Shown here piece by piece: positions 15,882-23,243 of a stretch of 37,395 nt of DNA. Position 1 is the first letter of the stretch; every line of letters begins with the position of its first letter. This stretch comes from a virus: positions 1-37,395 of IMG/VR virus record IMGVR_UViG_3300034135_000033. The stretch is one strand, 5' to 3'. A program made the position numbers and the translations under genes. The notes under the pieces are model-generated. The model saw only the letters and a list, made by a program, of their open reading frames with translations, had not been told where the DNA came from and did not search any database.

Positions 15882-16805
15882 CTAGACCGCGTCCTGGATC
15901 AGGAAGCCGGCGTCGGCGCCGACCAGCTCCGGCGACCATTCGTCGAAGCAGTCGTTCATCCAGCTGCGAACGCTGCGCTCGAAGTAGGCAGGCTCGACGA
16001 AAGGATGGCCGCGGAGGCGGTAGGTGTAGCCGAACGCCGGGACGCGCATGCCGCGCTGTCCCGGCGCCGGGACATAGGCGAGGATCGCGTCTTCGCCCCA
16101 GACGTCGAAGGAGGCGTTGTCGTCGTCGTCGTAGATCATGTCGCCGACCAGCACCTTCTTCACGTTGAAGAAGGTGGCGAGCATCTCATCGCTGATGGTT
16201 GCCGCGGTCGTATGCTTGAAATGGTCCTTGACGCGCGGATGGACCCTCAGCTTCGAAGCGGGCTCCGCGCCGATCGCCAGGGTGTTGGGCCGGCGGCCGG
16301 TCCGCTTGCGGATGACCTCCTTGGCATCGTTCACCAGCTCGTCGGGCTTGGAGGCCGGGTCGGACCATTTGTCCGGCCCTGCCAGCGCCGTCTTGTTCGT
16401 CGCGGCATAGGCGGCCGGATTGCGGGCCGCCTCCGCCTGGCTGATCTCGCGGTCGAGCGCGATGACGTTGAGGACGGTGTTGACGCCCTCGGTGAGGAGG
16501 TCGATGCCCGGCACCTTCTGCGCCTCCTCCATATGCTCGACGGGCGTCTTGGCGCCCAGGGCGCGCTGGATGAGGGCCACCGGCTTGCCCTCGTAGCCGA
16601 CCTCGATCTGCGCGATGCGGGATCCCGGCGCGCGGATGATCTTCGGCCGCCGGAATGAGCTGCGGTCGAACTCGATGCGCTTGGCGGCGCGGGTCGGCAT
16701 GGAGACGAGCGGCATCAGCTCGTCGCCGATGTAGCCGTCCTGGCTGTAGCCGCGCGCATGCTCGGAGAGGATGGGGTCAACGACCCTGATTTCGCCCATA
16801 TCCAT
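15882..16805 (-). CDS. Major capsid protein
   Basis: This 307-residue protein has the size and features of an HK97-fold major capsid protein of the B3/D3112-like group. It has an N-terminal arm (LSEHARGYSQDGYIGDELMPLV), a helical spine with ALDREISQAEAARNP, and a P-domain-like C-terminal half with RRPNTLAIGAEPASKL and VLVGDMIYDDDDNASFDVW. It follows the protease and decoration genes, the standard order. An ATG at 16799 is an alternative start; GAGGGA lies upstream of the first ATG. The leader carries a double hairpin also found before the decoration gene. Confidence 0.9.
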   Translation of the reverse strand: MDMGEIRVVDPILSEHARGYSQDGYIGDELMPLVSMPTRAAKRIEFDRSSFRRPKIIRAPGSRIAQIEVGYEGKPVALIQRALGAKTPVEHMEEAQKVPGIDLLTEGVNTVLNVIALDREISQAEAARNPAAYAATNKTALAGPDKWSDPASKPDELVNDAKEVIRKRTGRRPNTLAIGAEPASKLRVHPRVKDHFKHTTAATISDEMLATFFNVKKVLVGDMIYDDDDNASFDVWGEDAILAYVPAPGQRGMRVPAFGYTYRLRGHPFVEPAYFERSVRSWMNDCFDEWSPELVGADAGFLIQDAV

Positions 16806-16841
16806 TGTCTTGCAGTTCCCTCGCTGTGGTTTGCCTCAGAT

Positions 16842-16894
16842 CCCAAAGCGGCCCGGTCGGCGGCTTTGGGAACCGGCGGGGCCGGGAGCCCCGC
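16842..16894 (-). promoter_or_regulatory. Double-hairpin leader before the major capsid gene
   Basis: Two stems are visible: CCCAAAGC (16842-16849) with GCTTTGGG (16863-16870), and GCGGGGC (16876-16882) with GCCCCGC (16888-16894). On the minus-strand mRNA they lie about 35 bases before the capsid ribosome site. The block is a near-repeat of 17271-17323. Confidence 0.7.
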
Positions 16895-16905
16895 GCAGCC
16901 CCTGC

Positions 16906-17250
16906 CTACGGCAGCAGGACCTCGATGACGTGGCCGTCGCCGTTGGCGGCCTGGAGCGCGTAAGCCGCGATCTCGCCGGCGCCGCCGTGCGGGATCGCCT
17001 TGCCGTTGGCGTCCGTCTTCACTGGAGTCAGGCCCTTCGCCCCCAGGGGGATCGCAGCGCCCGCCTCCACCTTCGTCGTGCCCAGGACGTCGACGGGAAA
17101 GGCAACGCCGACCGCGGCCTTGTTGACGGAGACGCCCAGCGGCTTCGCGCCGGCGACGTCGCACTGCGACCCGTCGAAGTCGCAGAAGCGATTGGCCGCG
17201 ACGGCGGTCGCCGCGATGCTGGTCAGGGTCAGGATGGGTGTCTTCTGCAT
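16906..17250 (-). CDS. Capsid decoration/cement protein (DUF2190-like)
   Basis: This 114-residue protein, rich in Ala, Gly and Val, has the strand-turn pattern of small capsid cement proteins of the DUF2190 type: PILTLTSIAATAV at the N-terminus, GVAFPVDVLGTTKVEAGAAI in the middle, and a closing GHVIEVLLP. It lies between the protease and the major capsid gene, the usual place. Two cysteines (FCDFDGSQC) are unusual for the family. The leader contains the same double hairpin as the capsid gene, which suggests shared control of these two abundant proteins. Confidence 0.82.
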   Translation of the reverse strand: MQKTPILTLTSIAATAVAANRFCDFDGSQCDVAGAKPLGVSVNKAAVGVAFPVDVLGTTKVEAGAAIPLGAKGLTPVKTDANGKAIPHGGAGEIAAYALQAANGDGHVIEVLLP

Positions 17251-17270
17251 CGGTGCTTCCCTCGTTCAGT

Positions 17271-17323
17271 TCCCAAAGCGGTCGGTCCGGCCGCTTGAGG
17301 AACCGGCGGGGCCGGAGCCCCGC
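17271..17323 (-). promoter_or_regulatory. Double-hairpin leader before the decoration gene
   Basis: This is a near-copy of the element at 16842-16894: the shared TTCCCAAAGCG start, stem AAGCGG (17276-17281) with CCGCTT (17291-17296), then GCGGGGC (17306-17312) with GCCCCGC (17317-17323). Loop bases differ while the second stem is identical, so pairing is conserved. Confidence 0.7.
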
Positions 17324-17335
17324 ACGGTCGCTTGA

Positions 17336-18307
17336 TCAGCCGCCGACCCGTTTGACGGCCTCGACCAGGGAGAGGCCCGGCTCGGCCGCCTGCAGCTCGT
17401 GCGCCTTGCTGAGGAGGGCCAAGGCCGCCGGGTCGGCCGTGAAGCCGGGAGGCGCGGCGAAGCTGTTGGCGCCGCCCTGGTCCTGGTCGTCGGACGGCGC
17501 AGCCGCCTCGCCGAACTGGATCAGCGGAGCCGAGCCCTCGAACAGCTTCTTGAACGCGGCGACGGGCGCCATCTCGCCATTGCCCTCCCCGAAGCTGACC
17601 GTGGCGGTCGCCTCGAGGTTGTCCATGACGCCGACGAACAGGTCCCTGCCCGCGGGAGCGAGGCGGCCGGTGGCGACGAGCGTCTCCGCGAAGGCGACGT
17701 TGGAGGTGTGGAGCGCCTGGCGGATGGTCGCATTGGCGGTCCGCTCGCGCTCATCGGCGGCGGCCTCGCGGTCGGCGGCATCCTGCAGGCGGCGCGCGAG
17801 GTCCGCCTGCTGCTCGGCAAAGTCGGTGGTGTCTTTTTCCTTGGTCACGGCAGTCTCCGTTTCGGTTTCGATGGTTACGAGCCCCCGCTCGTCTTCCTCT
17901 GCGAAGTGAACGAGGCCGAGGCCCTTCACCGCCGGCGCCGCGGCGCCCAGGAAGCCGACATGCTTCAGCGAGAAGATGCCCGGCTTCGGATTGTGGGGAT
18001 GGTCCGGCGGATAGAAGCTGGCCGAGACCTTCGAGTAGCGGCCGTCGCGGACCGCGTCGGCGAACTCCGGGGCGACCCTCTCGGGGTAGGCGATCAGCTC
18101 GTCGCCCTCGACGGCGAGGCTCCCGACCCAGCCCCAGGCCGGCGCGTCGAGCTTGGGGTGCCCGACGACCAGCGGCGCCGGATCCGTCGCGGCGTCATAG
18201 GCCGCGGCCGACGCCTCGAGGTGGGCGCGGGTGAACTCGAGCGTCGTCCCGTCGACCGCCGTATGGCGCCCGGGCTTGAAGATCCTGATGTGCGGCTTTC
18301 CATCCAT
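17336..18307 (-). CDS. Head maturation protease/scaffold (Mu protein I-like)
   Basis: This 323-residue protein matches the Mu prophage I protein family: a short IRIFKPGRHTAVDG opening, PLVVGHPKLDAPAWGWVGSL, then YSKVSASFYPPDHPHNPKPG and KHVGFLGAAAPAVKGL. His in the GHP motif and Ser in KVSASFY are the likely catalytic residues. The C-terminal half (about 150-323) is helical and acidic, as expected for the scaffold, which in Mu arises from the same region (gpZ). The ATG at 18307 has no clear ribosome site. A longer frame from 18382 would read through the operator palindrome at 18345, so 18307 is preferred. It heads the long left-arm operon. Confidence 0.88.
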   Translation of the reverse strand: MDGKPHIRIFKPGRHTAVDGTTLEFTRAHLEASAAAYDAATDPAPLVVGHPKLDAPAWGWVGSLAVEGDELIAYPERVAPEFADAVRDGRYSKVSASFYPPDHPHNPKPGIFSLKHVGFLGAAAPAVKGLGLVHFAEEDERGLVTIETETETAVTKEKDTTDFAEQQADLARRLQDAADREAAADERERTANATIRQALHTSNVAFAETLVATGRLAPAGRDLFVGVMDNLEATATVSFGEGNGEMAPVAAFKKLFEGSAPLIQFGEAAAPSDDQDQGGANSFAAPPGFTADPAALALLSKAHELQAAEPGLSLVEAVKRVGG

Positions 18308-18344
18308 GCCGCTGTGGTTAAGGGGGGAAAAGGCCCGGAGATGG

Positions 18345-18360
18345 TGTCCGCTGGCGGACA
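18345..18360 (-). promoter_or_regulatory. Late-operator palindrome copy 3 (head/tail operon)
   Basis: TGTCCG-CTGG-CGGACA, centred 45 bases upstream of the protease ATG. Read toward the gene it is followed by CCATCTC, as is the copy at 29305 read toward its own gene, so the two promoters share more than the palindrome. TTAA (18318-18321) lies about 33 bases from the dyad centre and could be the -10. From 18361 to 18585 I see no gene or other clear signal. Confidence 0.65.
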
Positions 18361-18585
18361 GAGCGTCGGGCCGGTTCCCCAACTGGTTTGACGCCGTTTT
18401 CGTCCGAACGCAATTCCCGGCGCAAATTGCACCGGGACCCTCGATCCAAATGGCCGCTGGAGCGCTTGGGCAGCGCGCCCAGGGGGGTGACGGGCCGCGC
18501 GGCGGCCGGAGGCGCGCCCCCGGCCCTCTTGCGGCCTTCTACGGGCGATTTACGGGCATTCTAGCGCGGGTCGGATTTCCCGGCT

Positions 18586-18873
18586 TCAGCGGCGCCCGCG
18601 GGCCTCCGTTGCGCGATCCTGGTATCCGTGCAGGTAGAAGAGGCACAGGCTGCGCGCCCTCGCCTTGCCAAGTTCCGACATGCCCAGGCTCGCCATGCGC
18701 CGCTCGAGCCAGTCGAAGTCCCGCCGCTTGCTCGCTTGGACTGCCTGCCGGCAATTCTCGGTGAAATCGGCGATGAACTCGACGGCCGTAGGCTTCTCCG
18801 CCTCGATCGGCGGCGCGGCTTTGGCCGGAGCGGGAGATGCAGCCAGGGCACCTGCGATAATCAGCTCGAGCAT
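18586..18873 (-). CDS. Small exported protein, possible moron
   Basis: This 95-residue protein starts at an ATG with a good GGAGG site. The N-terminus looks like a cleavable signal peptide (LELIIAGALAASPAPAKAAPP). The mature part is helical and charged, with two cysteines (FTENCRQAVQASKRRDFDW, ARARSLCLFYLHG). It lies between the late head promoter and the repressor, outside the usual functional blocks and divergent from the 93-residue gene next to it. Small periplasmic proteins expressed from a lysogen at such positions often alter the host surface or block superinfection; that role is inference. Confidence 0.7.
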   Translation of the reverse strand: MLELIIAGALAASPAPAKAAPPIEAEKPTAVEFIADFTENCRQAVQASKRRDFDWLERRMASLGMSELGKARARSLCLFYLHGYQDRATEARGRR

Positions 18874-19004
18874 CCGAGTTCCTCCTGTCCGCAACAATGC
18901 CCGGCTGGCCCGGAAAAATCGAGAGGGACGCAAATTGAGGGTTTCCCTCGGCGGGACCAACTGCCTAGCAGAACGGAACAAACTAGGTCCGATTCGGAGG
19001 TATC

Positions 19005-19286
19005 GTGCGTCGCAAGGTGAAGATGGGGTTCGAGCATCAGCACCGCCGGGAGCCTCGCTTCCGCCTCCCGCCACCTTCCCCCGAGCATCGGGCGGTGTTG
19101 GATCGGCAGCGGACGCGAGATCGCTACCGGGTCATGGTCTTCGCCCGCGCAGTGACGCCCTGGGCGAGCCTTGGCGAGACGCAGCGCGCGGCGATCCGCG
19201 CCGGTCACGGCTCGGTGTGTGAGCAGAGCGGACTGCTCTACATGACGGTGCCGGCGTGGCTGCAGCGCAAGACCATCGATCACTAG
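19005..19286 (+). CDS. Hypothetical basic protein next to the repressor (93 aa)
   Basis: This 93-residue basic protein has a GTG start behind GGAGG with a short spacer. An ATG six codons later (19023) is an alternative. The N-terminal 45 residues are rich in Arg, His and Pro. The remainder includes a helix (SLGETQRAAIRAGHGSV) and a strand-rich end. Its stop overlaps the repressor stop from the other strand within the shared tetramer CTAG, so the two genes converge with no spacer and could interfere by transcription. The family is not recognised. Confidence 0.6.
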   Translation: MRRKVKMGFEHQHRREPRFRLPPPSPEHRAVLDRQRTRDRYRVMVFARAVTPWASLGETQRAAIRAGHGSVCEQSGLLYMTVPAWLQRKTIDH

Positions 19287-19951
19287 GCCGCCACATGGAC
19301 CTTCTCGCTCCAGACAACTGCGCCCAGCAGCTCTAGATCCGCGGCTTCATCGTTCCGATCGACCACGATTGGCTCATATGCCGGGTTGGTGCTGACCAGG
19401 CGGATATTGCGGCCCTGGAACTGGACGCGCTTCACCAGCAGAGCGTCGCCCAGGCGAACCGCGTAGAGGCCGTCGCGTGGATCTCGCCGGCGCCGGTCGA
19501 CCATGACCCAGTCACCGTCGCTTAGCTCGGGCTGCATGCTGTCGCCGACGACGCGCAGCAACTCGAGCTGATCTTCATGACCGAACGATCGGCGGAGCCA
19601 GGAGCGAGGAAACCTCCACAGCGCCTGGGTGGCGGCGTCCCCGGCGATCGAGCCCGCGCCGGCCGCGAGCGTCGGCGTGAGCATTGGCAGGCCGACCAGG
19701 TCCTCATCCGCTTCGCTCGGAACGCCTTGGCCGCGGCCGGTCAGGATCCAATCAAGGGAGACTCCGACCTTCGCGGCGATCGCCGCCACGCGAGAGATTC
19801 CAGGATCGCCGTCGCCGGCGAGTATATTGCCGAGGGTGTTCTTATGCATCCCCAGCTGCTCGGCCAGCTTTCGCTGCGAGCCCCAGCCATCGGCTGCGAG
19901 CTTCAGGCGCTGAGCCGCCTCCCGCGTCCATGCTGATGTGAGATCGCCCAC
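19283..19951 (-). CDS. c: LexA/CI-like repressor with S24 peptidase domain
   Basis: This 222-residue repressor has an N-terminal helix-turn-helix (about residues 24-70, SQRKLAEQLGMHKNTLGNIL) and a C-terminal S24 domain. GDSMQPELSDGD supplies the nucleophile Ser138, and the later DALLVKRV gives the general base Lys174. Ala-Gly pairs at 97-100 are the likely self-cleavage site. This predicts SOS (RecA)-stimulated induction, unlike Mu c, which is a Clp/Lon-controlled protein without a peptidase. The GTG at 19951, eight bases after AAAGGGA, gives a normal N-terminus; longer starts would run through the operators. It faces the early operon and should bind the CACA-N6-TGTG sites. Confidence 0.92.
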   Translation of the reverse strand: MGDLTSAWTREAAQRLKLAADGWGSQRKLAEQLGMHKNTLGNILAGDGDPGISRVAAIAAKVGVSLDWILTGRGQGVPSEADEDLVGLPMLTPTLAAGAGSIAGDAATQALWRFPRSWLRRSFGHEDQLELLRVVGDSMQPELSDGDWVMVDRRRRDPRDGLYAVRLGDALLVKRVQFQGRNIRLVSTNPAYEPIVVDRNDEAADLELLGAVVWSEKVHVAA

Positions 19952-19967
19952 GGCAGTCCCTTTAAAT

Positions 19968-20013
19968 TGTGACTTGACACATTCTATTGTGACAAGGCAC
20001 ACAACCAATTGTG
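19968..20013. promoter_or_regulatory. Operator pair O1-O2 and early promoter region
   Basis: Two dyads CACA-N6-TGTG lie at 19978-19991 and 20000-20013, 22 bp apart, with a half site TGTG at 19968-19971 exactly 20 bp before O1's TGTG. A perfect -35 hexamer TTGACA (19974-19979) overlaps O1 and points toward the Ner-like gene; the matching -10 is weak. O2 overlaps the GTG start of that gene. Bound repressor would block both the early promoter and probably its own. Confidence 0.75.
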
Positions 20014-20319
20014 ACAGACGAAGCCCAAATCGCCGCCCTGGACGACTGGCATCCAGAGGACATCAAGGCCGCGGTGCGGAAGCAGGGAAGCACCCTCGCC
20101 GCCATCGGCCGCCTCGCCGGCATGTCCCGTCAGTCGATCGCTCTCGCCCTGGTGAGGCCCAACGAGAAAGGTGAGGATGCGATTGCTCGCTACCTCGGCC
20201 TGAAAGCTCAAGTCATATGGCCCTCCCGTTACCACGCTAACGGACGTCGCCGGCGACCCCAGCCCGCCGAGAACTATCATCCGGAGCCTCGCTTCGCCGT
20301 TTGCGAGGCTCAAATATGA
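20011..20319 (+). CDS. ner: Ner-like regulator (Nlp/SfsB-type helix-turn-helix)
   Basis: This 102-residue DNA-binding protein belongs to the Ner/Nlp group. WHPEDIKAAVRKQGSTLAAIGRLAGMSRQSIALAL is the characteristic helix-turn-helix with a leading tryptophan, and RYLGLKAQVIWPSRYH closes the domain. In Mu, Ner lowers early and repressor transcription during lytic growth. The first gene of the early operon is its normal place. The only plausible start is GTG at 20011, because an in-frame stop lies at 19990 and no ATG occurs until the middle of the domain. That GTG is part of operator O2, and the ribosome site is poor, so a very short leader is likely. Confidence 0.9.
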   Translation: MTDEAQIAALDDWHPEDIKAAVRKQGSTLAAIGRLAGMSRQSIALALVRPNEKGEDAIARYLGLKAQVIWPSRYHANGRRRRPQPAENYHPEPRFAVCEAQI

Positions 20320-20358
20320 TTTTTGGATACCAGAGCGGGATTAGCCTGTCTCGCTTCT

Positions 20359-20402
20359 CACATTTTACTGTGTCTGAAATAGAGACGGCACATTTTGTTG
20401 TG
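20359..20402. promoter_or_regulatory. Operator pair O3-O4 before the transposase gene
   Basis: Two more CACA-N6-TGTG dyads, at 20359-20372 and 20389-20402, are 30 bp apart and lie just before the transposase ATG at 20417. With O1-O2 they bracket the Ner-like gene at about 370 bp, a spacing suited to looping. In Mu the repressor operators double as the transpositional enhancer bound by the N-terminus of MuA; these sites are candidates for the same use. Confidence 0.7.
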
Positions 20403-20416
20403 ACGGCGGCCAGTTG

Positions 20417-22228
20417 ATGGTGGGCCGGGGGACACATCTAAGCGCCGCTCAGCTCGCGGAGCTTCAGCTGCCGGGCCTGCCCGGCAGCAAGCGCGGCATC
20501 AACATGCTCGCCGATCGGCTCGGCTGGGCTTTCACCGAGGAGCGGGCGCGTGGCGGTTGGTGCCGTCTCTACGACGTGGCCCAGCTGCCCGAGCAGGCTC
20601 GCGCGGCGCTGGAGGCCAAGCGCGCCAAGCTCGTGCCGGCCAACCTCCGGCCTGTCGGCCGCCCTAAGGGCTCCGACTTCTTCACCCGCAATCCAGACGT
20701 CGCCGACGCCGTCGAGGCCCTGCTCGCCAAACAAGAGTTCGCCGCTCCCCGCATCCTAGAGCTACTCGCGCCCACCTTCGGCCTTCGCATTCCTACGCGG
20801 CGGACGCTCGCGCGCTTCATCCTTAAGCTTGAGCAACAGAAGGCGGCGCTCCTCACCTCCTTCCGCGATCCCGACGCCTTCAAGAGCAAGTACAAGATCG
20901 CGCTCGGCCGTGCCGATGGCGGCGTAACCTACGCCCACGAGGTGTGGGAGCTGGACACCACCAAGGTCGACGTCCTTACCAAGGGCGGCCGCAAGATGGT
21001 TTTCGGCGTGATCGACCGCTACTCGCGCCGCGCCCGCTTCATGGTCGGCGAGAGCGAGAGCGGGCAGTCGGTGCGCCGCCTCCTCGTCGAGACGATCCGC
21101 GCCTGGGGCGTGATGCCGGAGATGATCGCGACCGACAACGGCTGCGGCTACATTAACGCCTCGATCGTCACCGCGCTCGAGACGCTCGGAATCAAGCACT
21201 GGCGCTGCCCGCCGGGCACTCCCGAGAAGAAGCCGTTCGTCGAGCGCCTGTTCGGCACGTTCACCCGCGAGCGGGCCGAGCTGCTCGCCGGCTATGCCGG
21301 CCATAGCGTCGCCGAAGCGCAGAGGCTCCGGGGCCGGGCGAAAAAGGAAACCGGCCGCGCCGTCATCGTGCCCGAGCTGACACCCGAGGAGCTGCAACAG
21401 ATCCTCGATGCGTGGGTCGACGGGGTCTACCACCACCGCGAGCATAGCGGCATCCGCACCACTCCGTTCCGGCGCTGGCAGTCCTCCCCGGTGCCGGCAA
21501 CGGCCGCGCCGAGCGATGAAGTTCTGAAGGTCGCCCTCTCCGCGCTCGTCGGCAGCTGCGTCGTCGGCAAGAAGGGCGTCCGCTGGAAGCGCGGCTCCTA
21601 TTGGTCGCCGAGCCTCGTCCCCTTCATGGGCCGCGCCGTGCAGCTGCGCCGCGACGAAGACGATCTCGGCGCGCTGTTCGTCTTCGACGAGGACGGCCAC
21701 TTCATCGACACGGCTGTGAACGCCGAACGAGCGGGCCTGTCCGAGGAAGAGTTCGCCCGCGCCGCGAGCCGCCAGCAGACCGAGTGGATGAAGACCGCCC
21801 GCGCCGAGGTGCGAAGGAAGCAGGGCGCCTTCCGCTTCGAGGATGCGCGCGACGCGTTGCTCCGCTCCGATGCCGAGGCCGCCGGCCGTCTGGTCAACCT
21901 TCCCCCGCCCGCGACTGCGCGGACCACGCCGCAGATGGACAGCATCGCTCGCGCGCCGACGCCGCCCGTTCCGACCGCCGCGGCCATTGAGGATGCGGTC
22001 CGCCGCACAGCTCCGCGGACGAAGATGCCGGAGCTGACGCCGGCCGCGAAGGTCGCATGGGCCGACCGCATCATCCAGGCCGCCAAGGCCGGCGCCGCTG
22101 TCGACCCCGACGAGCTGAAGCGGGCGGAGCTGTTCGCCGCCTCGACCACCTACCGCGCCGAGAAGCTGATCAGCGGCCACTTCGGCGCCGCCCCTCTCCC
22201 GATCCACGACCACCGGAGGCAAGCATGA
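20417..22228 (+). CDS. A: Mu-type DDE transposase A
   Basis: This 603-residue protein is the strand-transfer enzyme for replicative transposition. The N-terminal 70 residues match the Mu-type DNA-binding module (LPGSKRGINMLADRLGW, then WCRLYDVAQLP). The catalytic core has the DDE triad: Asp180 in VWELDTTKVD, Asp240 in MIATDNGCGY and Glu276 in KKPFVERLFG, with 35 residues between the last two, as in DD35E enzymes. The beta-barrel domain follows (YWSPSLVPFMGRAVQL). Length is close to MuA (663). A TTG directly before the ATG is an alternative start. The stop overlaps the start of B (ATGA). The C-terminal tail is Ala/Pro-rich and likely carries the B-interaction region. Confidence 0.96.
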   Translation: MVGRGTHLSAAQLAELQLPGLPGSKRGINMLADRLGWAFTEERARGGWCRLYDVAQLPEQARAALEAKRAKLVPANLRPVGRPKGSDFFTRNPDVADAVEALLAKQEFAAPRILELLAPTFGLRIPTRRTLARFILKLEQQKAALLTSFRDPDAFKSKYKIALGRADGGVTYAHEVWELDTTKVDVLTKGGRKMVFGVIDRYSRRARFMVGESESGQSVRRLLVETIRAWGVMPEMIATDNGCGYINASIVTALETLGIKHWRCPPGTPEKKPFVERLFGTFTRERAELLAGYAGHSVAEAQRLRGRAKKETGRAVIVPELTPEELQQILDAWVDGVYHHREHSGIRTTPFRRWQSSPVPATAAPSDEVLKVALSALVGSCVVGKKGVRWKRGSYWSPSLVPFMGRAVQLRRDEDDLGALFVFDEDGHFIDTAVNAERAGLSEEEFARAASRQQTEWMKTARAEVRRKQGAFRFEDARDALLRSDAEAAGRLVNLPPPATARTTPQMDSIARAPTPPVPTAAAIEDAVRRTAPRTKMPELTPAAKVAWADRIIQAAKAGAAVDPDELKRAELFAASTTYRAEKLISGHFGAAPLPIHDHRRQA

Positions 22229-22995
22229 CCGTCCTACCTCTCCAGCCGCGGCTCCAGCTGGGCGACCGCCCGGCCACCGGCTTCGCGCAGCTCACTAACA
22301 TGGGCCTCGGCCTGCGGACCTACCTCGACTGCGCCGAGGCGCGGATGGGCCTGCCCCGGATCGGCGTCCTCTACGGGCCGTCCGGCTACGGCAAGAGCGT
22401 GGCGATGGCCTTCACCGCCCAGCGCACCGAGGCGGTCTACCTCGAGGCTAAGTCGATCTGGACCCAGCGGTCGCTCCTCGAGGCGATCGCGCGCGAATTG
22501 GCAATCAGCGCCTTGGCCCGCAGCGCCCCGGCGATCCTCGACCAAATTCTCAACGAGCTGAACCGCGAGCCCCGCGGCCTGATCTTCGACGAGATGGACC
22601 ACCTGGTCCGCAAGCAGCACGTCGAAATCATCCGCGACATTCACGACAACACCGGCGTTCCGATCCTCCTCGTCGGCGAGGAGTCGCTGCCGGCCAAGCT
22701 CACCGAATGGGAGCGGTTCCATAACCGCATCCTGGTCGCCACTCCGGCGATGCCGGCGACGCTGGAGGACGCGCTGAAGCTGCGCGACCACTATTGCCCG
22801 CGGGTCGAGATCGCCAACGACCTGGTCGCCCGCATCGTCAAAGCCTGTGCCGGCGTCACCCGGCGGATCGTCACCAACCTCGCCAAGGCCGAGAGCCTTG
22901 CCCTCGAGGACGGCCGGGGCGCGATCGATCTCGAATGGTGGGCCGACCGGCCCTTCAACACCGGCGAGGTCGTAACCCGCAGGATGGCCGCGTGA
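22225..22995 (+). CDS. B: Transposition activator AAA+ ATPase (MuB-like)
   Basis: This 256-residue ATPase has Walker A GPSGYGKS (residues 51-58) and Walker B LIFDEMD (119-125), then a sensor-1-type strand PILLVGEE and an arginine-containing NRILVATP. MuB binds target DNA, gives target immunity and activates MuA. Mu B is 312 residues and has an extra N-terminal HTH domain; this protein starts almost directly with the ATPase, like the shorter B proteins of many Mu-like phages. The ribosome site is GGAGG, and the start overlaps the transposase stop. Confidence 0.94.
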   Translation: MTVLPLQPRLQLGDRPATGFAQLTNMGLGLRTYLDCAEARMGLPRIGVLYGPSGYGKSVAMAFTAQRTEAVYLEAKSIWTQRSLLEAIARELAISALARSAPAILDQILNELNREPRGLIFDEMDHLVRKQHVEIIRDIHDNTGVPILLVGEESLPAKLTEWERFHNRILVATPAMPATLEDALKLRDHYCPRVEIANDLVARIVKACAGVTRRIVTNLAKAESLALEDGRGAIDLEWWADRPFNTGEVVTRRMAA

Positions 22996-23243
22996 TGGCC
23001 GAGGTCACCGAAACCGATCGGCGGCACCTGGCCTACGTCTTCGACCGGGTCGGCGGCAAAGCCTGGGAGCCGCCGGCCCCGTTCCACCCTTGGCTCTCCA
23101 AGCTAGTCGAGGCGGGCCTGCTCGAGCGCAAGGATGGCCGTTGCGGCTTCGAAGCATTCAAGGACAGCTTCGTCGACTTCACTGCCGCTGGGCGCCAGGC
23201 GGTGGCGGACTACAACGCGGCCGCGGCCGGGGCCGTTTCCTGA
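22995..23243 (+). CDS. Small winged-helix-like early protein (82 aa)
   Basis: This 82-residue protein is translated from an ATG that overlaps the stop of B. The middle and end resemble a winged helix (PWLSKLVEAGLLERKDG, then FTAAGRQAVADYN). It belongs to the run of small early genes between B and Gam that in Mu-like phages regulate replication or host functions. No specific function is recognised. Confidence 0.72.
   Translation: MAEVTETDRRHLAYVFDRVGGKAWEPPAPFHPWLSKLVEAGLLERKDGRCGFEAFKDSFVDFTAAGRQAVADYNAAAAGAVS

Noticed and set aside
18308-18382. Longer N-terminus of the head protease from an ATG at 18382
   Set aside because: It would translate the operator palindrome and adds residues not typical of the family.
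18361-18585. Possible attachment site or tRNA fragment in the G+C-rich gap
   Set aside because: Only a short repeat of TACGGGC is visible; this is too little to support an att site or RNA gene.
19206-19219. A fifth operator-like site CACG-N6-TGTG
   Set aside because: One arm is degenerate and it lies inside a coding region away from any promoter; likely chance.
20762-22222. Long open frame on the minus strand opposite the transposase
   Set aside because: It is fully antisense to a gene with an intact DDE triad. Long antisense frames are expected in high-G+C DNA, and it has no recognisable domain.
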